Assembly: GCA_026008535.1 (NCBI GenBank) | Contig: BRKX01000004.1 | Location: 32,864,501 to 32,928,500 of the forward strand | Length of the DNA stretch: 64,000 bases | Reading direction: 5' to 3' | From: Perilla frutescens | Lineage: Eukaryota > Streptophyta > Magnoliopsida > Lamiales > Lamiaceae | In this document: positions 47,801 to 58,851 of the stretch, one piece after another | Numbering within the stretch: the stretch's first letter is position 1 | How the letters are laid out: each line of letters begins with the position of its first letter | Translations under genes and position numbers: made by a program | The notes under the pieces: model-generated | What the model was told of the DNA's origin: nothing | Database searches by the model: none | What the model saw: the letters and a program-made list of their open reading frames with translations, nothing else

Positions 47801-50257
47801 TGCCTGCACAATTGAAGGGAGAAATTTCACATGAGAAACAGGCAACTCTAATTTATAAACAGGCTGGACTACAGGCTTTAAAGCTTCCAATTCTTGAACA
47901 GCGTCGTGTAAATGTTCATCCACGCCAAACATGCTGTCTAGAATCTGTAATTCTTTCAGATCAAAGGCATTAGTCAAAGCTGTCTTCAGAAAATCAGAGT
48001 CAGAGACCTCAAACACTTTCTCTACCAAAGGATCTATCACATCAAGTATAAAGACACCAGAAACCTCATTAGGATATTTCATAGCTTCAAAAATATTGAA
48101 CCTAATCAGATTTCCATCAAACTCCATAGAGAGGGTACCATCATGCACATCAATCTTAGTTCTAGAAGTCTTAAGAAATGGTCTTCCTAACAAAATAGAT
48201 GCGGAGTTAGAATATCCTTCTTCAGCCATATTTAGCACATAGAAATCAACAGGAAAAACTAACTCATTCACTTGTACCAACACATCCTCTAACACACCCT
48301 CAGGATACACATTAGACCTATCAGCAAGTTGAATAATTACACCAGTCTCTTTCAGAGGTCTAGCATTCAAAGCAGAATAGACAGAAAGAGACATGACATT
48401 AATTGAAGCCCCTAGATCTAGCATAGCTCTCTCGATTCTCAGATTACCAACTTTACAGGGGACAGTAAACATACCTGGATCTTTGCATTTGGGTGGCAAT
48501 TTCTTTTGAATGACTACAGAAATATTCTCGCCCATGCTTACCTTTTCATTGCCTTTCAACTTCTTCTTGTTCGTGCACAGGTCCTTTAGGAATTTTGCAT
48601 ATCGAGGTACCTGTTTGATGGCATCGATCAAGGGAATGTTCACCTCCACCTTTCGAAAGGTCTCGAGTATCTCTTTCTTAGCTTCTTCCTTCTTTGATTT
48701 GTTAAGCCGAGATAGGAATGGTGGCTTTACTACTTAGGCCTCAGACTGCCTATCTTTCTCTGGTGCACTCTGCTCTCCGTCTTGTGGAGCAATCTCAGCT
48801 TCTTTCTCAACTTCTCTTCTAGCTGTTTTCTTCTTTTCTCTAGCTGGCTCGACCAATTCTTTCCCATTCCGTAAAGTGATTGCACTCGCATTCTGCCTGG
48901 GATTAACTACAGTTTGAGAAGGTAGTTTCCCTTGAGACTCCAATTGACTCACCGATGAAGCAATCCGAGATACTTGATCACGTAGCTCCTGAATACTCAC
49001 CTCGGTTTTGGAATTAACAGCATCTTGCTTTACTATAAATTGCTGAACAAGTGATCCAAACGTCTTAATGGAGTTATCAGTGGAACTGCTCTCTGGGGAA
49101 GCTGTCTGCTTCGGCTAATACTGCTGGGATTGTGGATTATTGCTATATCTCAGATTCGGGTGATCTCGCCATCCAGGATTATAGGTATTCGAATATGGGT
49201 CGTAGTTCCTACGTGGTGGGCCTGGAAAACCTCCTGCAGCATTCACCTGTTTACCCGCGTCTTCCTGAAGAGTAGGACACGCATCAGTAGGGTGATTTGG
49301 TACAAGGCAAATTCCACATGCTCTAGCCTGTGGCAGATCTCTCGTGGCCAGCTGTTTCACTAGAGACGTCAGCTCAGATAGCTGACTTTCGATAGAAGAG
49401 GAGCCAACTTCATTCACTCTTCGGATAGGAGTCTCTTGTCTGCGGCCATATTGTTGTGATGCTTCAGCCATATCAGAGATGATCTTTCTAATCTGTGTAG
49501 GCGTCTTCTCACTAATTGTGCCTCCACACGATGCATCTATCCACTTCCTCTCAGCAGGCAACAGTCCTTCGTACAAGTAATTGACTAATAATAGCTCAGA
49601 AATCCCATGTTGCGGACAGCTGGCGCACAACCTCTTGAATCTTTCCCAATACTCGTGGAGAGTCTCTGAATCCTTCTGTCTAACCCCGGTAATCTCTTTT
49701 CTGAGTGAGGTAGCTCTAGTGGTTGGAAAGAATCTCTCCAAAAACATCCTCCCCATCTCTTCCCAAGTTGTTACTGTGTTAGAAGGTAGATACAGTAACC
49801 AATCTTTAGCTCTATCTTCCAAAGAAAACGGGAAAGCTCTCAACTTGATTTGGTCTTCTGTGACTCCTTTTGGCTTCATTGTGCTACACACCACATGAAA
49901 TTCCTTCAGATGTTTGTGCGGATCTTCATTCTCAAGACCATGAAACTTCAGGAGTAAGTGAATAAGACCAGACTTCAGCTCAAAATCGACCTCCATCTCC
50001 GGATACTCAATGCACAGCGGAGGTTGATTCACATCTTGAACAGCTAACTCACGAAGAGTTCTTTCTCTGTTGTTCGCCATTAGGTCTATTTCAACTTCCT
50101 CAGCACTAGACTGTTCTGACAACTCGTCCTCCGAGCTCAAACTCGACGGCGATTTGGGAGGCTGCTGCTTTCTCAATTTAGTTTCTTTCCTCAGCCTCCT
50201 AGCGGTCTTCTCAATTTCTGGATCAAATAGCAATTGACCTGTTGGGACAATTAACAT
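44894..50257 (-). pseudogene. Athila gag-pol polyprotein, three in-frame stops only
   Basis: A single frame of 1788 codons. Gag: retrotransposon gag domain (KDWLLYLPSNTVTTWEEMGRMF, FKRLCASCPQHGI), then a CGICLVPNHPTDACP zinc-knuckle-like segment. Protease: LDLGASINVM. RT: MCSDYRKLNAVTRKDHFPLP, FGLCNAPATFQRCM and FMDD intact at 47048-47059. RNase H: MCDASNYAVGAIL, TEKELLAVVFAL, FSDHSAL. Integrase: HSFACGGH and CKSCERC zinc region, then CIDFMGPF, SDRGTHF and AEVSNRE, ending HRLKPF. Stops at 49115-49117 (TAG, end of gag), 48734-48736 (TAA, before protease) and 45920-45922 (TGA, in integrase). Everything else is open, so this is a young, lightly damaged copy. The gag start may be the upstream codon at 50257 or an internal ATG such as the one encoding MANNRERT. 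Confidence 0.93.
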
Positions 50258-50294
50258 AAATTAGACAAAAAGAATAAATTTAACTTGACACCAG

Positions 50295-50312
50295 TCCCCA
50301 GCAACGGCACCA
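50295..50312 (-). other. Primer-binding site of the Athila element (tRNA-Asp type)
   Basis: The minus strand reads TGGTGCCGTTGCTGGGGA, differing at two positions (both C-to-T) from the complement of the plant tRNA-Asp 3' end (TGGCGCCGTTGCCGGGGA). tRNA-Asp priming is usual for Athila elements. It lies five bases from the 5' LTR. Confidence 0.85.
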
Positions 50313-50317
50313 AAATT

Positions 50318-51639
50318 TAATGGGTGTCGAAACCAACAAAAATAAACCTGTTTTTCAATATCCAAATAAATTGCAATAGTAGCAAGCAGGGTCGAACCAC
50401 AGAGACTAGTAAATTAAATATTAATCTTTTTATCTAAAATCCTATAACTAAAGGGGGGGTTTCGAATACTGGAATTAAAAATAATTCAACGAAAACAATT
50501 AAATGGCAAAGAAATAAAATGACAAACGAAGATCAATTAAGAGAAATATCTAGCTCAAGAATAATCTCGACAACGGACTACACAATTTGATCACAGATGC
50601 ACAGATATAATTCACTTCTCTCTCTAAATTGGCTATGGCTATTGGTACGACCTAACAACCTCGTTTCTCCTTAATTAATCGGCAGCCAAGGTACGACCGT
50701 TAACTACTTCTCTAATTAATAGACAATCCTAGGTACGACCATAGAATTAAATCTACTAACAGCATTAATAACCAGAGAAACACCAATTCAAACCCACGAA
50801 AATCATACGATGACCCGTTCAGATAAGATTATAAATCCCCAAAGTGTCGAAAGCGGGACTGTTTACCCCCAATCTATCCAATTGCGCTACTTAGGCAAAT
50901 AATCTAGACAATTACGGATCTAGATAATTCACTAGCAAGATATCATTCTAACAATCATACAACGTGCACTTTGCATAATCATTAAAACAATAACAGAAAT
51001 CACAAACAGAGGATTTATAAATAAAGAGAGAAATTAATTATAATAAAACCAATTCGATCTCACAAACGTGTAGAATCCGAGTCTCGATTATCCTCTCGCT
51101 AGAAAAGTGTTTAGAACATCATCATGGAATAATAACAAAATCTGGAAAAATATGAAAACTATGAAATCTGCGTTCTTCAATTGTGAATGGTGTGAATGGC
51201 GTCTGGTCTGGAGAGAGAAAATTAATTCTGGATATATATGTATCTTCTATATATTCTATTCTCTCTCCTCTCTCTCAATGGTAAGTCTTCTACTCCTTCT
51301 TGGACTCTAAGGCTCTTTCCTTGTGAAAAATCGCCAACTGGAAGGAAGAATTTCGTCCATGTATATCTCTGCTGGGCCCACTTTTGATTTTATGAATTAA
51401 ATCCCGCCAGCAGACTAAGGCGTGGCCACGCCTTATCTGCCAGAAGCTCCTGGACTCTTCCTACTCGAAATTCTTCAATTCTTTTGTTTCCAAAATGATC
51501 ATTTTAGCCTTCTTTCCTACAAAACACCTTTATTCCCTTGCAAAACTCAAAAGATCATCAAATCCCAAGAAACGCACAACAAAGCTTAGTAAAACAAGGG
51601 AAAATCACCTAAAAATAGGTGCAAATATGCAACTTATCA
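50318..51639 (-). repeat. 5' LTR of the Athila element
   Basis: 1322 bp with minus-strand ends TGATAAGTTGC...CACCCATTA. It contains the same 20-bp palindrome as the other LTR at 51416-51435. ORFs such as 51107-51310 are chance. Confidence 0.97.
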
Positions 51640-51644
51640 CAGGG

Positions 51645-53753
51645 GCGGCCAAGGATCACGTTGTATGCTGAAGCTGCGTCGATCACGGTAAACTTAGTTT
51701 GCTTGTTTATTCCTTCGATGTAAACTGGTAGTATGATTTCGCCCACCGAAGACTTTGATTCTCCGCTGAAGCCAACCAGGGTGGTGCACATTTTCACAAT
51801 GTCATCCTCACTAATTTCCATGTTCCTAATAGTCGACAAGAAGATCACGTTAGCAGAGCTACCATTATCAATTAAAGAACGACGAACAAGACAATTAGCA
51901 ATAAGGATTGAAATAATGAGAGCATCGTGGTGAGGATGGGCGAGGGTGGAGGCCTCCTCGCTTGAGAAATTTATGTCAACAGGAGGAAGTGGCGTAAGCC
52001 TCCTCGGCACGGCTGTGTCTGGTCGGAGCTCTCGGCAATGTTTCTTGGCTGCGTTCCTGGAGATTCCACTAACTTCAGAGCCTCCAGTAATGCAACCCAC
52101 CGTGCGTTGGATTTGGGGAGGCTCCACCGGCTTTAAATCTTTCTCTGCCTGAGCTTCGTCATGTTTGGCCCAATTCTCTTGTCCCTTGTTGGTAAGGAAT
52201 TTGATCAAATATCCTCTTTTAAATAGCTCGATCACCTCCAGCCTCAAGGCAACACAATTCTCAGTTGTGTGGCCGTGGTCGCTATGGAACTCGCAGTACA
52301 ACCGTCGATCTCTTTGTACGTCTGGAGCTCTCATTTTAGGTGGCCACTGAACCTTACTTCCGAGCTTCTTCAAAACTTCAATGACCTCTGTTGGCTCGAT
52401 GTTCAAGCTGTACTCAGGAAGTGGGCATTGCTCGTATCTTCTGGGTCGGTTGATTTTGCTGTACGGAGTGGCGAATCGATCCCTATCATTCCTCGGGCGG
52501 TACGGTCCTGGACGAGCATCTGACCTGTCATTTTTGGCTGATCGGGAGGCGAGATGTGCTTGATCGTCCTCCCATTTAATTTGTGCATGGGCCTTATTTA
52601 GGACGTCTTCAAAGGTCTGGCACGAGAACATAGTCAATGTTTTGTATAGGTCTCCGTTCTTCAATAGACCTTTTCTGAAAGCAGTGATGGCTGTGTCGAC
52701 ATTGCAGCCTGTGATCAAGATTTTCTCCTTGTTGAAGCGTCCTACATAGTTGCGTAATGTTTCTCCCCGGCCCTGTTCGATCGAATATAGGTCGTCCGAC
52801 CTCTTTGCTAATCTCCTGCTACTGGCAAAATATTGTACGAATATGTTGTTGAGCTCGGCAAAGTTGTCGATGGAGGCAATTGGGAGGCGAGTGAACCATG
52901 TTAGAGCTGCTCTTTCTAGCGTCGAGCCGAAGCTCCTGCACATGCAAATTTCGAGGTCCTCCGGGTTGGTTGATGCCGAATAGATCTTCTGTTTGTAGTG
53001 AGCGATATGTTCATCCGGATCGGTAGATCCGTCATACAGCCTCATGGTTGGAGGAGCGTAACGGGAAGGTAGGGCCACCTGGTTTATCCGGTTCACGAAC
53101 GGTGAGTCGGCATAACTGTTACGGTCGACTTTTTGTATGTCGGGGGCGACTCCTGGGATTTTGGATATGGCTTCTTGAATCTTAGACAGTCGGGAGTCTA
53201 GATCCGATTTGAGCTCTGCCCTGAGCTCATTGATTGGGTCGAACCCTGGCGGGGGTGGATCGGCCATCTCGGTATAGAATGCCCCATTTGTCGTTTGGCT
53301 AGTTCCTGCAACATTAATAACAGGGGTTTCGGTAAATGATAATTTTTTAGCCGGAATGAAAGGGATAGAATTTGGCCCCTGATAGCCTGTTCCGTGTCTG
53401 GTCCCGACGCCAGATCTGACATCTTCATTCACGTCCTGACGTGTGTTCCGGGGATGGAGAGCCTCCTGCTTATCGATTTTGGCTTGAAGCTCTTGGTTGT
53501 GCTTCTGCAAAATGCTCATTTGCTCAGCGAACTTGGTCATTCACTCGTTCTGCTTAGCCATTTGCTCGGTCTGTATCTGGATCTGTCTGGTTAGTTGGAA
53601 GAAGATCTCGTCGTCTTCTGACGTGGTATGATTTTTCCCGTGCGATGTTCGTGACCGCAACATGCTGCGGAGATCTGACTCCGGAGGGGTGTCGCGACAG
53701 TTGCCGGTATCCTTCAGATTCAGGTCCGGCCTGGAGTATCGTGATCCAGCCAT
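51645..53753 (-). pseudogene. Tat element gag and protease, cut by the Athila insertion
   Basis: Starts MAGSRYSRPDLNL (53753). A gag domain follows (MRLYDGSTDPDEHIAHYKQ, AALTWFTRLP, LRNYVGRFNKEK), then a CEFHSDHGHTTENC zinc-knuckle-like motif and an aspartic protease with DNGSSANVI. The frame runs to ILGRP at about 51645, exactly where the Athila element begins; the continuation is at 40914. One in-frame TGA at 53541-53543 (CGA likely originally) breaks it early in gag. Gag forms the particle and protease processes gag-pol. Confidence 0.92.
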
Positions 53754-53796
53754 TGTTCCGGTGAACGTCGTATGAAATCGCCTAAAGTCTTAAATC

Positions 53797-53816
53797 TGGC
53801 CCCACGGTGGGCGCCA
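53797..53816 (-). other. Primer-binding site of the Tat element (tRNA-Lys)
   Basis: The minus strand reads TGGCGCCCACCGTGGGGCCA, complementary to the 3' end of plant tRNA-Lys(CTT) (CCCCACGGTGGGCGCCA) over at least 17 bases. It is three bases from the LTR. Confidence 0.88.
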
Positions 53817-53819
53817 AAT

Positions 53820-54243
53820 TGTAGGGGGTAAATTCTACAACGATAGATCGGAGCCGGATAGACTAAAGCGATGGTAGCCGGAGATGATTAAAGAACAGTA
53901 AATGAACCCCAAAAAAAATCGTACAATCAACGTGGAATGAAAGCAAAGTAGAGAGTCGGGTCTCTCCCCCCCCCCCCCCCTTAAAGTTCCGTTAAGGCTG
54001 TATTTATACCATCTCTTACAAGGGAGAGTAATAAATGATATTTAATTTGTGTCGTAATTGACGGGATCGTAATATGTGATTGACATGATCCTTTGCCTAA
54101 TTATGTTCTTTCCTAAATATAACTAAGGGTATTTCAACTCCTTTGAGCTACGGTGATCGCTCCTCTTCGTTGACCGTAGTTGTCACGCGGCTTCAATTTA
54201 GCTTTTGGCCTCAGCGCGGCTGCTGTGAATTTTGGCCTCAACA
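53820..54243 (-). repeat. 5' LTR of the Tat element
   Basis: 424 bp, same ends as the 3' LTR. It includes a run of 15 C near 53966-53980 where the partner has 7, which accounts for the whole 8-bp length difference. Confidence 0.95.
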
Positions 54244-54248
54244 ACGAT

Positions 54249-55089
54249 AAAGACAGATATCAACCTGAGATTAATACTATCATCATTCCAACTACAATAA
54301 AAAGTACCATGTGGTAAAAAAAAGGTATCAAGTATGATATAAACAGGTATAAAAAAAATAAAAAATAGTAAAAAAAAATAACGGGCGCGTGAGCCTCATG
54401 CGCTGCGCGTGGGCACCATGTGGCATATCTGTGTGGGGCCACGCGTCCGCTTGAAATTGATGGAAATAAGAGGTGTGTACGCAAGTGGACCTCTATTTTA
54501 ATAGATTAGAAAAAATTAGTTGAGGGAGAGACGTGCGGCAGTTTTGTTGGAATTGAAAAACCATACAATCACTGTAAAGCGGACACGAATACAATTGGCG
54601 CTGCTATCAATCAATGGGCATTTTAAATTTTGGGCCCTACATTCTAATCCAAATGATCCAATCTTTGTTAAATTATTTCACTCTTATCCACATTTTGTAT
54701 GTTTCTGATGAGAAGTTACATTTTTTTTTCTATTTGGAATTTGTTTTATTTACTTGTTTGTGAGATCATATAAGAGAATGATAGATAAATATATTACATT
54801 AATATTAAATTTATTTGTAAAATTAAAGTTCATGATTAGATAAGATTCTGACATCTGCTAATTATTTATATTTGATTATAAATTTCACCCTGGAGATGTG
54901 ATATGTATTATTATAGATAATTATTAAAAATATTGAACTAAAATATCATTGTATATATTAATTAAATTTCTATTATAGGGCACTTACACAATATATGGTA
55001 ATTATTAACTCATTACAGTATGTTAGGACTTGTAATTTTTGGTTTTAAGAATTAGAATAGAGATCATCTAGTCCCAATTTTCTGTGTCA
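54249..55089. other. AT-rich intergenic DNA, no gene
   Basis: 54268-54340 is a diverged copy of the sequence just left of the Tat element (33205-33318). No supportable gene in the rest; the ORFs at 54260-54484 and 54520-54708 have no recognised domain. Confidence 0.6.
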
Positions 55090-55440
55090 ATCGTGTGCCA
55101 ATATTAAAATTATATATTATTAATAATATTTTTTGTAAAAATAAAATTTATTATATTATAACTAATTATAATTAATATTTATTGCTAAAAAATAAATTTT
55201 AAAATTACATACCTTAAGTTTGAAATAATCAATCCCAAAAATCAATTATATTGATTAAAAATGAAAATTAAATATTAAAAAATAATTAGAAACTCTAATT
55301 GGGTGGAATAAACCTTAAATAAAATTGTAAAATTATACCAAACCTAAAGAAATTAAAAATGAAGAAAAAAATGAAAGAAAAAAAAATAATTTTAAGATTT
55401 GATACATGATTAGCACACACAAGTTTCGAACTAGAGGATC
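55090..55440 (+). mobile_element. AT-rich MITE-like repeat, copy 5
   Basis: Same orientation as the 3196 and 27049 copies. Landmarks include TTGATTAAAAATGAAAATTAAATATTAAAAAATAATTA (in part), CTCTAATTGGGTGGAATAAACC and a poly-A-rich end. The GTTACAC ends are worn away. Confidence 0.6.
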
Positions 55441-55830
55441 TCAAATGTAAGAATTAGGTTTGGTAGACTTTTTTTTTTCAAGGGCGTATTAAGTGTTTGT
55501 TTCATTTTGAGCCCTTGATAGATTATCAACCCGTCATAGCTCGGGATGATATCATCTATTATCACCCCAATATTGAGGTGATTATTTTTATCACATCATC
55601 AATAAAAGTTGAAATTCCCCAACTATTCTTGTTCAAATAAATGCAACTTCAACAATTATCAATAAAAACCTTATATACATGATAATTTCAGTGTTCATAA
55701 TCTTTCAATTTAAATAGAATATTGACAATCTATTCTAAATATTCAATCAATCTTATTTATCTCATCAATCAAACTAAACGGGATCTAAAGGAATTGTGCC
55801 AACTCTAAAATCTTCAACTAATTTACCAAA

Positions 55831-58180
55831 GAGTAATGCTATTCGGCCATAGTGTGGTTGGCCATAATTTTTAAATTATGATATATTTCAATTATATGGT
55901 AGGTCTTAATTAAATCTCTAATTAGTGATTATTATTGTTTTACAATTATATCTTTGTGGTCTATTTTAGGAAGATTTCATTTGTATTTAAAATTAATCAT
56001 AGCATACAAATATCTCTAAAATATGAATGAATTAAGAAATAAATAAATCATCCGTGAATTAATTTAGACTGCCATTAGATTCATTTCATTTCTCTATCTT
56101 ATTTTGATAACCTTGGGAGTGAAGTTAATAAAATATTTTGGTATATTTTTATAAAAAATACATATAAGTGTGACACTAAAGTATATTATATTTCATAATT
56201 TAACATTATCTACTATGTGATATAATTAATTATTCAATTTTATCTTACGTATGTAACCCAAGTTCTCTTAACCAAGTAGAAAGGATTATACTCGGCACAT
56301 TAATAATACATTAATAATTAATTTAAATTTATTCATTACAAGAAAGTAATGAATTTTAGTATTGTTGTTGTGAATAAAATAATTTATTCTTAAAAAGAAA
56401 TTATGAATATTTAAATTCAAAACTAAATTTACAGAGTTCTTTTAGCTCGTTTAAGCTCAAATAAAATCTTGATCGTAGCACTACTCGGCTCGTTAGCAAT
56501 CTTATTAAGTAAATAAATTTGAAAATATAAAATTATTAACATGATAAAATTTATATTTTTATGCTATAAATATTATTAATAAGTACCTTGAATTATAATT
56601 TAATTTATTTATTACGACAAAAGAATAAATTTTAATGAATATGTTGTTGGTTGTGAATAAGATAATCTATTCTTAAAAAGAAATCATGAATATTTAAATT
56701 TAAATCTAAATTTAGAGAGTCGGTTTAAGCTCGAATAAAATTGTGAGTCTCGATGCATTCGATAAATAAAGCTCAATGTTCATTCTATAATAAATGAGTC
56801 AAGCTTGAGCTTAGCTCTACTCGGCTCGTCGCTCGATTTTTTTTTTTGAAACAAATCGAATTCAATTTTGGATCAACCCCCTGAGTACACATAGAAGTGT
56901 AATGGAACTTGACTCATTTATTATCGAATGAGCTTTGAACTTTATTTAGGAAATACTTCAAGGCTAATGAATTTATTCTTGCTTAATAGTAAACTTTCTA
57001 AATTTAGATTTAAATTTAAATATTAATTATTTCTTTTCAAGAATAGATTATTTTATCACAACAACAATATATGTATTCATTATAATTCATTCCTTTTTTT
57101 GTAATGAACAAATTTAATTAAAACTCGTTATTATCAAGTGACCTTCGAGAGTTATTTATATAATACTTAGAGGCTCACAATTTTATTCAATGTTAATCGA
57201 CCCTAAACGAACTCTCTCAATTTAGATTTAAATTTAAATATTCATTATTTCTTTTTAAGAATAGATTATTTTATTCACAACAACAATGTATTTATTAAAT
57301 TCCATTCTTTTCTTGTAATGAACAGATTTAGTTAGAACTCAATATAACTATTAATAATTAAGTATAAAAAATATAAGTTTTATCATGTCAATAATTTTAT
57401 ATTTCAAGTTAATTTAATTACTTAATAAGCTTGTTGACGAACCGAGTAGTGCAAAGCTCAAGCTTGACTCATTTATTATCGAGCGGGCTTCAAACTTTAT
57501 TTATCGAATACTTCGAGGCTCGTGATTTTATTTGAGGTTAATTGAGCCTAAACGAATTCCCTAAATTTAGATTTAAATTTAAATATTCATTATTTTTTTC
57601 AGAATATATTATTTTATTCACAACAAGAATATATTTATAAAAATTCATTCTTTTAATTTCTTGTAATGAATAAATTTTATTAGAACTCAATATACTCATT
57701 AATGTCAATTACTTCCCTTTGTGCATGGCTAGGGAACATGGTTTGCATTAATAAGATAATATTGAATAGTTAATTATATAATTGTGGTAGATTGTATTGA
57801 ATTATGAAATATAGTTTAGTGTTACATTTTTTTTTTTTTATAATTTTTGATAAAGACATACCAAAATAATTTTATTAATTTCAAATCTATAAGCGAGAAT
57901 AAGATAAATAAGTTAAATGAATCTTAAGCTAGCTAGTCAACTTCAATTTTTGGATGATTAATTTGTTTCATAATTCATTCTTATTTTAGAGATATTTTAT
58001 ATATGTTTAGAAATTTTAAAAATATACAAGTCAAATCTACCTAAAATGGATTGTAAAGGTATAATTATAAAATGATATTAATTGCTAACTAAAATTTTAA
58101 TTGATAACTTACCATATAATTGAAATATACTATAATTTAAAAATTATGGCCGGTCACGATGTGGCCGAATAGAATTATCC
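55831..58180. mobile_element. Non-autonomous MULE with long terminal inverted repeats
   Basis: 2350 bp flanked by a perfect 9-bp duplication TTTACCAAA (55822-55830 and 58181-58189). Ends GAGTAATGCTATTCGGCCA and, inverted, GGATAATTCTATTCGGCCA begin terminal inverted repeats of roughly 430 bp (55831-56270 against 57725-58180). Inside them, 56310-56830 and 56905-57715 hold tandem units (CATTACAAGAAA... TTGTTGTGAATAA... CGGCTCG) that are also inverted about a centre near 56870. No transposase is encoded. The 9-bp duplication and long TIRs fit Mutator-like elements. It ends 671 bp upstream of the sucrose synthase ATG. Confidence 0.88.
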
Positions 58181-58221
58181 TTTACCAAACATGATCAAGG
58201 GAATGCATGATGAGAAATTCT

Positions 58222-58440
58222 TAACCACACTAACACACTACACTAATCTACTGAAACGTTAACACATGACAATACACTAACAATTTTTATAATTTTTTAT
58301 GCACTCTAAATAATGATCTACTGAGAGGTTAGCACATGACAACACACTAACAATTTTTATAATTTTTTATACACTCCAAATAATGAATCCGACTCATTTT
58401 TTATATAATGTGTGTATTGATGTAGTGTGTAGTTGTGGGA
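58222..58440. repeat. 70-bp direct repeat between CCACA...CTACAC-type inverted ends
   Basis: Two copies (58248-58317 and 58318-58387) of a 70-bp unit with the core CACTAACAATTTTTATAATT. They are bracketed by AACCACACTAACACACTACAC on the left (in part) and, inverted, CCCACAACTACACACTACAT on the right, so the block may be a small MITE. It lies in the proximal upstream region of the sucrose synthase gene. Confidence 0.65.
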
Positions 58441-58550
58441 TAAATTTCCTACCTAAGATGTAAAGACTATATCTCATAATATTTTGTTCCATACTTAAAA
58501 CATTATATATATATATATAATTCAATAAAAATATATTAAAACTTATTGAC

Positions 58551-58567
58551 CAATAACTATAAATATT
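58551..58567 (+). promoter_or_regulatory. Probable CCAAT/TATA region of the sucrose synthase gene
   Basis: ACCAATAACTATAAATA combines a CCAAT word with a good TATA box about 285 bp upstream of the ATG. The transcript would then have a CT-rich leader (58650-58740 is nearly all CTCTCT), common in plant leaders. A leader intron, frequent in sucrose synthase genes, cannot be excluded. Confidence 0.5.
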
Positions 58568-58851
58568 CCCCAAAATGTTGTGTCATAACTTAGATACTAC
58601 GTGGTGGCATTATATTACATCCCACTGCTACTGTAATCCATCAACCGCCACCTTCTCTCTCTCTCTCCCTTAGCAATTTGGCATCACTCCTCTCTCTCGC
58701 TCTCCTCTCTCTCTCTCTGTCTGCTTCTCTCTCTTAGTAATTTAGCATCACTCCTATTCCCTCGCGTTTGATTCTCCAGTTTCAACCCCCAGGAACAGGA
58801 AAATTAGTTCAGGAATTTGTCAATATTTGGTATACAACACTTGATATCTCA

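Larger units (their letters stand above)
40915..51639 (-). mobile_element. Athila-type Ty3/Gypsy retrotransposon, complete, nested in the Tat element
   Basis: 10,725 bp with LTRs 40915-42236 and 50318-51639 (1322 bp each, about 10 differences, about 99.2% identical) and perfect target duplication CAGGG (40910-40914 and 51640-51644). From its 5' end: LTR, tRNA-Asp-type PBS (50295-50312), gag-pol in one frame (50257-44894) with three stops, a 2.65-kb non-coding 3' region, a polypurine tract (42237-42251) and LTR. It cuts the Tat polyprotein between protease and RT. Confidence 0.96.
33319..54243 (-). mobile_element. Tat-type Ty3/Gypsy retrotransposon, split by a nested element
   Basis: Leftward element with LTRs 33319-33734 and 53820-54243 and target duplication ACGAT (33314-33318 and 54244-54248). 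It spans 20.9 kb, of which 10.73 kb is the Athila element inserted at 40915-51639, leaving a 10.2-kb element. Order from its 5' end: LTR, tRNA-Lys PBS, gag-protease (51645-53753), RT-RNase H (38.6-40.9 kb), integrase (37.3-38.5 kb), then a 3.5-kb region holding an antisense spliced gene, then LTR. The second, type-I RNase H after the RT-linked one and the long 3' region with an antisense ORF fit the Tat lineage. Multiple stops and frameshifts make it non-autonomous today. Confidence 0.93.

Noticed and set aside
53797..53816. tRNA gene from the tRNA-like 3' end
   Set aside because: Only the primer-complementary 17-20 bases are present; there is no cloverleaf.
58768..58851. Upstream in-frame extension of sucrose synthase
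   Set aside because: It begins with TTG, not ATG, and the family's usual N terminus starts at 58852.
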